A stretch of DNA of 7,462 nucleotides. Origin: JAWOFN01 sp046497505 [NCBI: bacterium]. GTDB lineage: Bacteria; Blakebacterota; Blakebacteria; Blakebacterales. Position 1 is the first letter of the stretch. Each line of letters opens with the position of its first letter. Position numbers and translations under genes: made by a program. Below the pieces are notes generated by a model, which saw only the letters and a list, made by a program, of their open reading frames with translations, did no database searches and was not told the DNA's origin. The stretch covers positions 1-7,462 of the forward strand of contig JAWOFN010000035.1 in assembly GCA_046497505.1 (NCBI GenBank). The letters run 5' to 3'. Shown here piece by piece: positions 1-6,519 of the stretch.

Positions 1-39
1 CCCAGCAGCTCTCCGTAGCCGGTGTAGAGAGCTGCTGGG
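1..39. repeat. Perfect 13-bp inverted repeat inside mutL
   Basis: Bases 1-13 (CCCAGCAGCTCTC) are the exact reverse complement of bases 27-39, separated by 13 bases. The repeat lies in mutL coding sequence. The translation from about base 8 (ALRSRCRELLG) aligns well with the conserved MutL stretch before VDVNVHPAK, so at least that part looks genuine. The repeat starts exactly at the window edge, so its true extent is unknown. Confidence 0.6.
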
Positions 40-1012
40 TGACGGAGAGTATCCCTTCACCTGTCTCTTCCTGGAGGTCCCTCCCGAGGCGGTGGATGTG
101 AACGTCCACCCTGCGAAGAGGGAGGTCCGGTTCCGGGACGAACCCGCCGTGAAGGACTTCGTCATCACCTCGGTGCGGGAGGTCCTGAGCAGGGAACTGG
201 GGGCCCGGCCGCTGCGCCTGGGACCCGGCGGCAGGCATGCCGGGAGTCGGTCCGGCGGGGCCGCACGGGCGGGACGGACCGCCGAACGCTCGGAATGGCA
301 TCGTGACGACCTGTTCGAGGGATCGATCGGGGGGGCGCTGCGCTCGGCGGAAGGTCTCTTCGCGGTCTCACCGGGGGGGGGGCCAGGCGGTACGCTGGAG
401 GAGGGACCGGAACAGGGAGGAACCTCCCGGGGCGCTGAGTCCTCGGAGGAGTCCTCGATCTGGCAGGTGCACGACCGCTATCTCATCGCCCCCATCAAGG
501 GGGGGATACTCATCGTGGACCAGCATGCCGCCCACGAGCGGGTACTGTACGAGGAGGCCCTCTCGCAGCTGACGGGCGAGGCGGCGGTCAGGCAGCAGCT
601 CCTCTTCCCCAGGGTCCTGGACCTCTCACCCGAGCAGTTCGCCCTGGTGGAGGAGATCGGCCCGCTCCTGGAGCGGGTGGGGTTCGACGTGAAGCCCTTC
701 GGAGGCCACACCGTGGCCCTTGAGGCGGTACCTCCGTCGGTGGAGCGTGCCGGGCGGGAGGAAGAGGTGTTCGTGACCCTGCTGGACGACCTGGAAGAGC
801 GCGGCGCCAGGGGAAGCGGGGTGCAGGAGAAGATCGCCGCCAGCCTGGCATGCCACGGGGCCATCCGGTTCGGAGACCGTCTCCGTCCCGACGAGAGGAG
901 GGCCCTGGTGGACAAGCTCTTCGCCTGTGAACGGCCCCAGGTGTGTCCGCACGGCCGCCCGACCCACATGGTACTGAGTCTCGAGGAACTGGATCGACGA
1001 TTCGAACGCTGA
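1..1012 (+). CDS. mutL: DNA mismatch repair protein MutL, C-terminal part (5' end outside window)
   Basis: MutL couples mismatch recognition by MutS to strand incision and repair. The reading frame is open from base 2, so the gene starts upstream; about 336 C-terminal residues are visible out of the roughly 600 usual for the family. Using visible-residue numbers, the end of the GHKL ATPase/transducer region carries the hallmark VDVNVHPAK (31-39). A Gly/Arg/Ser-rich, probably disordered linker follows (about 70-155), then the dimerisation/endonuclease domain. That domain shows the DQHA-x2-E-x4-E metal-binding motif (173-184), a QxxLxP beta-clamp-binding motif (QQLLFP, 198-203), the ACHGAIRFGD motif (283-292), C309 with CPHGRP (315-320), and the terminal FER. 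This set marks the latent-endonuclease MutL found in bacteria that lack MutH, unlike the E. coli type. A GTG at base 92 is the internal Val of VDVNVHPAK and not a start. The linker contains a G10 homopolymer. miaA follows after 20 bases, probably in the same operon. Confidence 0.97.
   Translation, partial: PAALRSRCRELLGDGEYPFTCLFLEVPPEAVDVNVHPAKREVRFRDEPAVKDFVITSVREVLSRELGARPLRLGPGGRHAGSRSGGAARAGRTAERSEWHRDDLFEGSIGGALRSAEGLFAVSPGGGPGGTLEEGPEQGGTSRGAESSEESSIWQVHDRYLIAPIKGGILIVDQHAAHERVLYEEALSQLTGEAAVRQQLLFPRVLDLSPEQFALVEEIGPLLERVGFDVKPFGGHTVALEAVPPSVERAGREEEVFVTLLDDLEERGARGSGVQEKIAASLACHGAIRFGDRLRPDERRALVDKLFACERPQVCPHGRPTHMVLSLEELDRRFER
373..382 (+). repeat. G10 mononucleotide tract in the mutL linker
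   Basis: Ten consecutive G residues encode part of a Pro-Gly-Gly-Gly-Pro stretch in the MutL interdomain linker. It is the longest homopolymer I see in the window; others reach 7 or 8. Loss of one G would shift reading into a frame that stops at 570-572. Gain of one G would stop at 436-438. Either change removes the whole endonuclease/dimerisation domain, so the tract could act as a slippage site, or it could hide a sequencing error. Confidence 0.85.
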
Positions 1013-1032
1013 CCCGATAGAGGAGCGATCGC

Positions 1033-1992
1033 ATGGCTTCCCCGCCCAATCTGCTCATCATCACCGGTCCCACCGGAGCAGGAAAGACCAGCGCGTCGAT
1101 CCGTGTGGCCGAGGAACTGGGCGGGGAGATCATCTCCGCCGATTCCCGCCAGGTATACCGTGGGCTGGTGATCGGCACCGCCGCTCCCGGTTCCGACCTT
1201 CAGGAGCGCATCCCGCACCACTTCATCAACGAGATCGACCCCCGGAAGGCGTGGTCCGCGGGGGCCTTCGCCGCCCAGGCGGCGGAGCGGATCGAGGACA
1301 TCCTCTCCCGGGGCAGGCAGCCCATCGTGGTGGGGGGCAGCGGACTGTACATCCGGGCCCTGACGGAGGGCTTCTTCGAGGAGCCGGAGATCGACCCCGA
1401 GGAACGCCAGGAGGTCCGTGAGAGGCTCCGGGAACGACTGGACCAGGAGGGTCTCGAAGTCCTTTACCGGGAACTCCAGGAGCGGGACCCCGAATGGGCC
1501 GAGCGGCTCGAGCCGGGGGACACCCAGCGGATCCTCAGGGGCCTGGAGGTCTTCGAGGTCCACGGCACCCCTTTGAGCGAACTGCAGGAGGAGTACGAAC
1601 CGGAACCGCCCATCGAGGCCCGCTGGTGCACGGTCCTGCTGGAACGGGACCGGGAGGACCTCTACGAGCGACTCGAACAGCGCGTGGAGAACCTGCTCGA
1701 TTCGGGCTGGCTCGGCGAGGCCCGGAGTCTCCAGGCGGCCGGCGTGCCCTCTGGGGCCCCCGGTCTCACCGGTCTGGGCTACGACGTGCTGTTCGAACAC
1801 CTGAGGGGGGCCCTCTCCCTGGACGACGCGGTGGGTACCATCCAGCAGCGCCACCGCAACTACGCCAAGCGTCAGCTCACCTGGTTCCGGAACATGGCGG
1901 ATGCCGAAGTCGTCCACCTCGACCCGGACGAGGGGGCCGAGGAGGCAGCCGAACGTATCCTGGAGGTCTGGAACGAATTCACGGCCACTTAG
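1033..1992 (+). CDS. miaA: tRNA dimethylallyltransferase MiaA
   Basis: MiaA transfers the dimethylallyl group of DMAPP to N6 of A37 in tRNAs that read codons starting with U (i6A37), supporting codon-anticodon stability and reading-frame maintenance in the cytoplasm. The 319-residue length is normal. Visible motifs are the P-loop GPTGAGKT (12-19), DSRQVYRG (37-44) with the conserved catalytic Asp37, the HHFINEIDP stretch (62-70), GGSGLYIRAL (101-110), GLGYDVL (247-253) and the C-terminal signature containing YAKRQLTWFR (277-286). The ATG at 1033 is preceded by AGGAG (1021-1025) at 7 bases, supporting the start. It lies 20 bases after mutL and is probably co-transcribed with it. The genes that follow miaA in enterobacteria, such as hfq, are absent here. 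Confidence 0.97.
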   Translation: MASPPNLLIITGPTGAGKTSASIRVAEELGGEIISADSRQVYRGLVIGTAAPGSDLQERIPHHFINEIDPRKAWSAGAFAAQAAERIEDILSRGRQPIVVGGSGLYIRALTEGFFEEPEIDPEERQEVRERLRERLDQEGLEVLYRELQERDPEWAERLEPGDTQRILRGLEVFEVHGTPLSELQEEYEPEPPIEARWCTVLLERDREDLYERLEQRVENLLDSGWLGEARSLQAAGVPSGAPGLTGLGYDVLFEHLRGALSLDDAVGTIQQRHRNYAKRQLTWFRNMADAEVVHLDPDEGAEEAAERILEVWNEFTAT

Positions 1993-2041
1993 GCTTGAAG
2001 GCTCGCATCCTGTGAGTAACTTGGAGTAATCAGAGCGAACG

Positions 2042-2085
2042 GTCTGAAACCCGCGGCGCGTGTGCGAGTCCGCGGGCCTTCAGAC
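2042..2085 (+). terminator. Large two-part hairpin after miaA (terminator or leader structure)
   Basis: The outer arms GTCTGAA (2042-2048) and TTCAGAC (2079-2085) are perfectly complementary. The inner arms CCCGCGG (2050-2056) and CCGCGGG (2070-2076) are too. Together they make a 14-bp stem with a small internal loop (A opposite CC) and a 13-base apical loop. No T-run follows, so it is not a classical intrinsic terminator. It could end mutL-miaA transcription with help from Rho, protect RNA ends, or be a leader element of the downstream gene. Confidence 0.5.
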
Positions 2086-2132
2086 GACCTGACCAAGCGC
2101 CCGTCGGGAGAGGACCGGCGGGAGACTACTGC

Positions 2133-2140
2133 AGGAAGGA
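2133..2140 (+). promoter_or_regulatory. Ribosome binding site that fixes the CoA-transferase start
   Basis: AGGAAGGA ends 8 bases before the ATG at 2149. The alternative ATG at 2161 would be 20 bases away, and the GTG at 2062 has no comparable purine-rich motif upstream, so 2149 is preferred. Confidence 0.75.
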
Positions 2141-2148
2141 CGGGCAGC

Positions 2149-3444
2149 ATGTTGGCCAACATGGCGGTCAGCGAGCGCATCACCACTCCGGAACAGGCCG
2201 TGCGACTCATCAAGAGCGGGGACCGGGTCTACGTCTGCGGGAACGCAGCCACCCCCTTCATCCTCCTGGAATCCCTGGTGGACCGGGCGGAGGAACTCGA
2301 GGACGTGGAGCTCCTCCACGTGCTCCAGGTGGGGAAGGACCCCCTGGCCGAACTCCCCTCCGGGGACCGGATTCGGCACAACTCCCTCTTCGTGGGGCCG
2401 GGGGACAGGGAGGCCGTGAACACCGGCCGGGGCGACTACATCCCCATCCACCTCCACGAGATCCCCAAGCTGCTGGCAAACGAGGACTTCTCCATCGACG
2501 TGGCCCTCATCCACACCAGCCCCCCGGACGAGCACGGTTTCCTGAGCCTGGGTGTGGAGGTCATCACGAGCAAGACCGCCGTGGAGAGGGCGGACCGCGT
2601 GGTCGCCATGGTGAACCCGCGGATGCCCCGTACCCTGGGTGATTCCTTCGTCCACGTGAGCCAGGTCGATGCGTTCGTGCTCCATGAGACCGACCTCCCG
2701 GTCCTGGAGCCCTCCCCCTTCACCGAGGTGGAGGACCAGATCGCCAAGTACATCGCCGACCTGGTGCCGGACGGCGCCTGCCTCCAGATGGGTATCGGCG
2801 GCATCCCCAACGCGGTCCTCAACCGCCTGAAGTCGAAGAACGACCTCGGGATCCACACCGAGATGATGACCAGCGGGATGGTGGAACTGCTCGAGATGGG
2901 GGTGGTCACCGGCGCCTGCAAGAACATCCACCGGAACAAGGCGGTATGCACCTTCGCCATGGGGACCGAGTTCCTCTACGACTACATCCGGAACAACCCC
3001 ATCTTCGAGTTCCACCCGGTGGAATATACCAACGACCCCGAGGTCATCGCCCAGCATGACAACATGGTGGCGGTGAACTCCGCCCTCGAGATCGATCTCA
3101 CCGGACAGGTCTGCGCGGACTCGATCGGCCGGTACATCTATTCCGGGTTCGGAGGGCAGGTCGACTTCATCCGGGGAGCCGGTCACTCCAAGAACGGGCT
3201 GCCCATCATCGCCATGCCCTCGACGGCGAAGAGGGGGGAGATCACCCGGATCGTCCCGACCCTCAAGGAGGGTGCGGGGGTGGTCACGAGCCGGGCGGAC
3301 ATCGACCTGGTGGTCACCGAGTTCGGAGCCCGCCAGATGTTCGGGAAGAACCTGCGGGAGCGGGCCCACGCCCTCATCGAGATCGCCCATCCCGATTTCC
3401 GGGACCAGCTCATCGACGCCGCCAGGGATCGGAACCTCTGGTAG
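2149..3444 (+). CDS. Acetyl-CoA hydrolase/transferase family class I CoA-transferase
   Basis: This 431-residue protein belongs to the class I CoA-transferase family that includes 4-hydroxybutyrate CoA-transferase, butyryl-CoA:acetate CoA-transferase and succinyl-CoA:acetate CoA-transferase (Cat1/Ach1-like). These enzymes move CoA between carboxylic acids through a glutamyl-CoA thioester. From the ATG at 2149, an N-terminal half has HTSPPDEHGFLSLG (122-135). A GIGGIPNAV segment (215-223) follows, then GIHTEMM (234-240), whose Glu238 is the expected catalytic glutamate. The CoA-site signature YSGFGGQVDFIRGA spans 331-344, and the C-terminal RAHALIEIAHPDFRDQL region 405-421. Length is typical and no key residue is missing. 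The likely role is acetate or other short-chain acyl-CoA metabolism in the cytoplasm; the acyl substrate cannot be read from sequence. It stands alone, 156 bases after miaA and converging on the metalloprotease gene, with no pathway partners visible. Confidence 0.93.
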   Translation: MLANMAVSERITTPEQAVRLIKSGDRVYVCGNAATPFILLESLVDRAEELEDVELLHVLQVGKDPLAELPSGDRIRHNSLFVGPGDREAVNTGRGDYIPIHLHEIPKLLANEDFSIDVALIHTSPPDEHGFLSLGVEVITSKTAVERADRVVAMVNPRMPRTLGDSFVHVSQVDAFVLHETDLPVLEPSPFTEVEDQIAKYIADLVPDGACLQMGIGGIPNAVLNRLKSKNDLGIHTEMMTSGMVELLEMGVVTGACKNIHRNKAVCTFAMGTEFLYDYIRNNPIFEFHPVEYTNDPEVIAQHDNMVAVNSALEIDLTGQVCADSIGRYIYSGFGGQVDFIRGAGHSKNGLPIIAMPSTAKRGEITRIVPTLKEGAGVVTSRADIDLVVTEFGARQMFGKNLRERAHALIEIAHPDFRDQLIDAARDRNLW

Positions 3445-3454
3445 GCGGGCCGGG

Positions 3455-3481
3455 GGAGCCGGGGCTCAGGCGCCCGGCTCC
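3455..3481. terminator. GC-rich hairpin between convergent genes (possible bidirectional terminator)
   Basis: GGAGCCGGG (3455-3463) and CCCGGCTCC (3473-3481) form a perfect 9-bp stem with a 9-base loop. It sits on the 21-base gap between the convergent stop codons and overlaps the last codons of the metalloprotease. No T-run is present on either side, so termination would have to rely on stem strength or Rho. The position between converging genes is what suggests the role. Confidence 0.5.
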
Positions 3482-5847
3482 AGGATCTCAGCGATCCGGT
3501 CCCGGACGTCCTCGATGTGGAGCCGGGTGATCCGGTCTGCCGCCCGGCCCGCGGCCCGTTCCAGGTCCGTGTCCAGCTGGCGCAGCTCACCCCGGAGGAG
3601 AGGACGCAGGTCGCTGGCCTCCGCGTCCTCACCGTTCAGGCGGCCGTCCACCAGGTCGAGATAGGCCCGCTGCAGGTTCCGGCGGTAGGTATCGATCCGG
3701 ACGGGGCGTGAGAGCAGTTCGGACCAGACACCCCCGCGAATATCCGCCAGCATCTCCTCGAGGCGGTAGGCGTCGTTCCCCAGCAGGGCCTCCTGCTCGA
3801 TGAGACGGCCCACCCGGTCGGGCCGGAAGAGTCCGACCAGGACGCGGCGCTGGCTGGCCAGCATGCGGTCCACCAGGCCCTGCGGTTCGATCCTGCGCAG
3901 GACGTCCTCCCGAACCAGACAGTCGGGTACGTGGAAGGCGTGCTCGTTCAGGAAGGCGACCGCCTCCTGCTGCTTCTCCTTGCCGACGGGGTGGAACACC
4001 TCCCCTTCGGTACCGGCGCGGCGGATGAGACGGCTCACCCCCCCGACCAGCGTGACCACGTGACCCAGTTCCCGGTCGCGCTGACCGACCAGTCGGCCGT
4101 ACAGCTCCTGCAGGTCGCTGTAGTCCTCACCGTCGATGGTGGCCGCGTCCAGCAGCATGGCCGAGATGGCCTCGATGTTCTTCAGACCCAGACGTGTGGC
4201 CTCCACCGGGTCGCTGCCCAGGTCCTCGGTCTGGCTGTAGGGGTTGATGCCGTCGGCGGGAGCGAACCGGAGCCAGGGGTCCTCCTCGGCCCGCAGGGCG
4301 ATCCGGTCCAGTTCCTCCTTCTCCTCCCGGGGGGAATCGGCTCCCGGGCTCGGCTTGTAGCCCCACTCGATGACGTGCTTGTCGTAGGGGCCGATGATGG
4401 GGACGAGGTCCGCTCCGTCTCCGGGCTGGGCCACGTAGTTGAACCGGCCGTAGTCCATGATGGAGGCCTCGTTGCCGTACCTTCGGGTGTGCTCGGGGTC
4501 GCGGAGCTGCTCCGCCGTGTAGGCGCTGGATGCCAGCATGTTGTGCTGAAGACCCAGGGTGTGCCCCACCTCATGGCATGCCACGTACCGGATGAGTCGG
4601 CCCATCAGGTCGTCGGGGAGGGGGAGCTGGGCGGCACGGGGGTCCAGGTTCCCCACCTGTACGAAGTACCAGTCCCGGAGCAGGTTCATGACGTTGTGGT
4701 ACCATTGGATATCCGATTCCAGGATCTCACCCGTCCGGGGGTCGTGGACGTGGGGACCCGAGGCGTTCTCCACGGTGGAGGGGAGGTAGCGAACCACGCT
4801 GTAGCGGGCATCTTCGGGGTCCCAGTCCTCGTCGTCCGGCGGGTCCTTCGCGATCACGGCGTTGGAGAAGCCGGCCTGCTGGAAGGCGATCTGCCAGTCC
4901 TCGATACCCTGCTTGATGTAGGGACGCCACTTCTCCGGGGTAGCGGGGTCGATGTAGTAGACGATGGGCTCCACGGGGTCGGAGACCTCGGCGCGGGGGT
5001 CCTCCTTCTCCAGCCGCCAGCGGGTGATGTAGCGGTAGCGGGACGCCCGGTGCTCGCCGGTGCCGAAATCGGTCTTCGAGACGCTGAAGAACCCCAGGCG
5101 CTCGTCGTGAAGACGGGGCCGCATCGGGTCGGCGGGGAGCAGCACCATGCTGTGGTGCATGACCACGCTGATCGACTGGGAGCCCTGCTGCGGTTCGAAG
5201 GTCATGAGCTGCTCGTACTCGATGTTCTCGGGGAAGCTCTTGATGTACTCCAGGAAGGAGCGCTGCGGGTCGAAACGGCGCGCATCGTAGCGCTCTCTGG
5301 GACTGAACTCGCTCACCTCGCCGTTCACCAGGTCGGTGGTCTCGATGACCACGTGTTCGGTGACCCCGGATGAGGTGCTGTCCCTCCGGACCGCCGCGAC
5401 ATCGAAGGCGCGGATGACCGGCGGGAGGGTGGCGGCCTGCACCGCCTCGAACACGTTCCTGCTGGAGTCCGCGACCACCTCGTAGAGGATGTCGCGCATG
5501 TAGACCCTCGCTCCCCTGCGCTCCCAGCGGACCACGTGAGAGGCCACCTTCTGCCCCCCGTACCCGCCGTCCGTGGGTGCCTTGGCCACTCGGCTCACCC
5601 AGAGGAAGTCCTTCCCGAACTGTGTCTCCGGGATCTCGTAGTAGACCTTCTCACCCACGCGGTGGACGGCGAAGACGCCGTCGTCGCTCTCCGCTTCGTC
5701 GGTGATGACCTCGCCGTAGGGTCTGGGCTCCGCCTCGGCGGCCTCTGGCTGGGGGGAGGGTCGGGGGGTCGGTGAGCTGCCGCCCGCGGAGGCGGCACAG
5801 CCGGACAGCAGGAACACACCTGCGGCCAGCAGGATGCGGGTGCGCAT
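3466..5847 (-). CDS. Lipoprotein zinc-dependent metalloprotease (DUF5118/DUF5117/DUF4953 type)
   Basis: This is a predicted envelope-anchored zinc peptidase of 793 residues, a usual length for this family. A short positively charged start and hydrophobic core lead to a lipobox LSGC with Cys17 as the predicted lipidation site. A Pro/Ser/Glu-rich tether follows (about 23-43). The middle part (about 45-290) looks like the DUF5118 and DUF5117 modules. The catalytic region contains HEVGHTLGLQH (425-435), the extended HExxHxxGxxH metzincin zinc motif, followed by a Met-turn-like SIMDYG with Met464. The C-terminal 250 residues are largely helical and charged. All catalytic residues are present. The family's natural substrates are largely unknown, so I give no substrate. 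The ATG at 5845-5847 has GAGAGGA six bases upstream. It lies 40 bases downstream of a small exported-protein gene on the same strand and is probably co-transcribed with it. Confidence 0.92.
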   Translation of the reverse strand: MRTRILLAAGVFLLSGCAASAGGSSPTPRPSPQPEAAEAEPRPYGEVITDEAESDDGVFAVHRVGEKVYYEIPETQFGKDFLWVSRVAKAPTDGGYGGQKVASHVVRWERRGARVYMRDILYEVVADSSRNVFEAVQAATLPPVIRAFDVAAVRRDSTSSGVTEHVVIETTDLVNGEVSEFSPRERYDARRFDPQRSFLEYIKSFPENIEYEQLMTFEPQQGSQSISVVMHHSMVLLPADPMRPRLHDERLGFFSVSKTDFGTGEHRASRYRYITRWRLEKEDPRAEVSDPVEPIVYYIDPATPEKWRPYIKQGIEDWQIAFQQAGFSNAVIAKDPPDDEDWDPEDARYSVVRYLPSTVENASGPHVHDPRTGEILESDIQWYHNVMNLLRDWYFVQVGNLDPRAAQLPLPDDLMGRLIRYVACHEVGHTLGLQHNMLASSAYTAEQLRDPEHTRRYGNEASIMDYGRFNYVAQPGDGADLVPIIGPYDKHVIEWGYKPSPGADSPREEKEELDRIALRAEEDPWLRFAPADGINPYSQTEDLGSDPVEATRLGLKNIEAISAMLLDAATIDGEDYSDLQELYGRLVGQRDRELGHVVTLVGGVSRLIRRAGTEGEVFHPVGKEKQQEAVAFLNEHAFHVPDCLVREDVLRRIEPQGLVDRMLASQRRVLVGLFRPDRVGRLIEQEALLGNDAYRLEEMLADIRGGVWSELLSRPVRIDTYRRNLQRAYLDLVDGRLNGEDAEASDLRPLLRGELRQLDTDLERAAGRAADRITRLHIEDVRDRIAEILEPGA

Positions 5848-5887
5848 GGATGCTCCTCTCGATGCGGATGCGGTGGGTCGCAGGATA

Positions 5888-6442
5888 TCAGCGGTTGGCG
5901 TGAGGCGGCGGGCCGTCCAGGAACCGGAAGTAGCGCTGGCGCCACTTCATGGGCAGGAGGAACTGTGCCCTGCTGTTCTCGTATCGGATGAGGACCTCCC
6001 GGCGGAAGTCGATACGATCGGGGACCTTGAGGAACCCGAAGGCGCTCTCCCCCCGGGAGAGGGTGCTGGTGAACATGTTCCGAACGTCCACCACATCCAT
6101 GAAGCCCACCGGGTGGGAATGTTCCCGTTGCTCCAGGGAGATGAGGGTGGGGTCGAAGCGGGCATCGCGGTAGGGACGGACCCGGACGGCCATCAGCGAC
6201 CAGTCCGGGGGCAGGCGCCTCCGTTCTTCCTCGAACCGGGCGAACTCCTCGCTGGTCAGGATCGTGGAGGCCGTCTCCGGGCGCAGGTAGATGAAGGAGA
6301 TCAGGAGGTCTCCCGCCTGGATCTGCGCGGAATGGTCGTCCAGGACCTCGCGGGCGTCCTTCTGGGCCAGGGCGGGGTAGGGGGACAGCCAGGTCGTCAG
6401 GAGCGCGAAGGGGAGGATCAGGGCCCATCGGGTGGTGCGCAT
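5888..6442 (-). CDS. Small exported protein of unknown function
   Basis: I do not recognise this protein. It has 184 residues from the ATG at 6442. It begins with a clear Sec signal peptide: two Arg in the first five residues, a hydrophobic core at about 6-20, and an ALA-Q cleavage site after residue 26. There is no lipobox and no later membrane segment, so it is predicted to be periplasmic or secreted. The mature part has no Cys and is rich in Arg and Glu. Alternating hydrophobic stretches (45-53, 82-90, 134-140, 148-165) suggest a mostly beta fold. An in-frame ATG at 6472 would add ten residues, but it lies where transcription is predicted to start and has no ribosome binding site, while 6442 has GAGAGG four bases upstream. 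The lipoprotein metalloprotease follows after 40 bases. A role as partner, substrate or inhibitor of that enzyme is possible but unsupported. Confidence 0.8.
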   Translation of the reverse strand: MRTTRWALILPFALLTTWLSPYPALAQKDAREVLDDHSAQIQAGDLLISFIYLRPETASTILTSEEFARFEEERRRLPPDWSLMAVRVRPYRDARFDPTLISLEQREHSHPVGFMDVVDVRNMFTSTLSRGESAFGFLKVPDRIDFRREVLIRYENSRAQFLLPMKWRQRYFRFLDGPPPHANR

Positions 6443-6446
6443 GTCG

Positions 6447-6452
6447 CCTCTC
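6447..6452 (-). promoter_or_regulatory. Ribosome binding site supporting the 6442 start
   Basis: On the minus strand GAGAGG lies four bases before the ATG at 6442, which is close but usable. No comparable motif precedes the upstream in-frame ATG at 6472. Confidence 0.55.
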
Positions 6453-6478
6453 AGGTGTTCAGGTCGCTTCATCCCTGA

Positions 6479-6507
6479 AGTATCCGGTCGCCCGGAGGGC
6501 CTGTCAA
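6479..6507 (-). promoter_or_regulatory. Sigma70-type promoter of the exported protein/metalloprotease unit
   Basis: Reading leftward, a perfect -35 hexamer TTGACA (6507 to 6502), a 17-base spacer and the -10 hexamer GATACT (6484 to 6479, four of six consensus matches) are present. Transcription should start near 6472, leaving a leader of about 30 bases before the ATG at 6442. This agrees with the chosen start. Confidence 0.65.
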
Positions 6508-6519
6508 GAACGCCGGCTG

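Larger units (their letters stand above)
1993..2148. other. Intergenic region between miaA and the CoA-transferase
   Basis: This 156-base spacer holds no gene that I support. An open frame from a GTG at 2062 reads into the CoA-transferase, but it lacks a ribosome binding site and passes through the hairpin. In order, the spacer contains a weak -35-like TTGAAG (1995-2000) with a poor -10 candidate TAACTT (2017-2022), a GAGTAA direct repeat (2014-2019 and 2024-2029), a large hairpin (2042-2085) and a purine-rich ribosome binding site (2133-2140). I cannot place the promoter with confidence. Confidence 0.5.

Noticed and set aside
478-1917. Long open frame on the minus strand across mutL and miaA
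   Set aside because: It lies opposite two well-conserved genes, its translation has no family features, and long antisense frames are expected in GC-rich coding DNA.
2031-2046. Imperfect palindrome CAGAGCGAACGGTCTG resembling a TetR-type operator
   Set aside because: Only 12 of 16 positions are symmetric, it overlaps the outer arm of the hairpin, and no regulator gene is nearby.
2062-2148. GTG start at 2062 adding 29 residues to the CoA-transferase
   Set aside because: It has no ribosome binding site, lies inside the hairpin and encodes a polar sequence unlike the family; AGGAAGGA before 2149 fixes the start.
2080-3390. Long open frame on the minus strand opposite the CoA-transferase
   Set aside because: The translation is His/Asp/Val-rich and low in complexity, which is typical of an antisense shadow, and the plus-strand gene is certain.
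3931-5373. Long open frame on the plus strand opposite the metalloprotease
   Set aside because: It is a Val/Gly/Leu-rich antisense shadow of a gene with an intact zinc motif and signal peptide.
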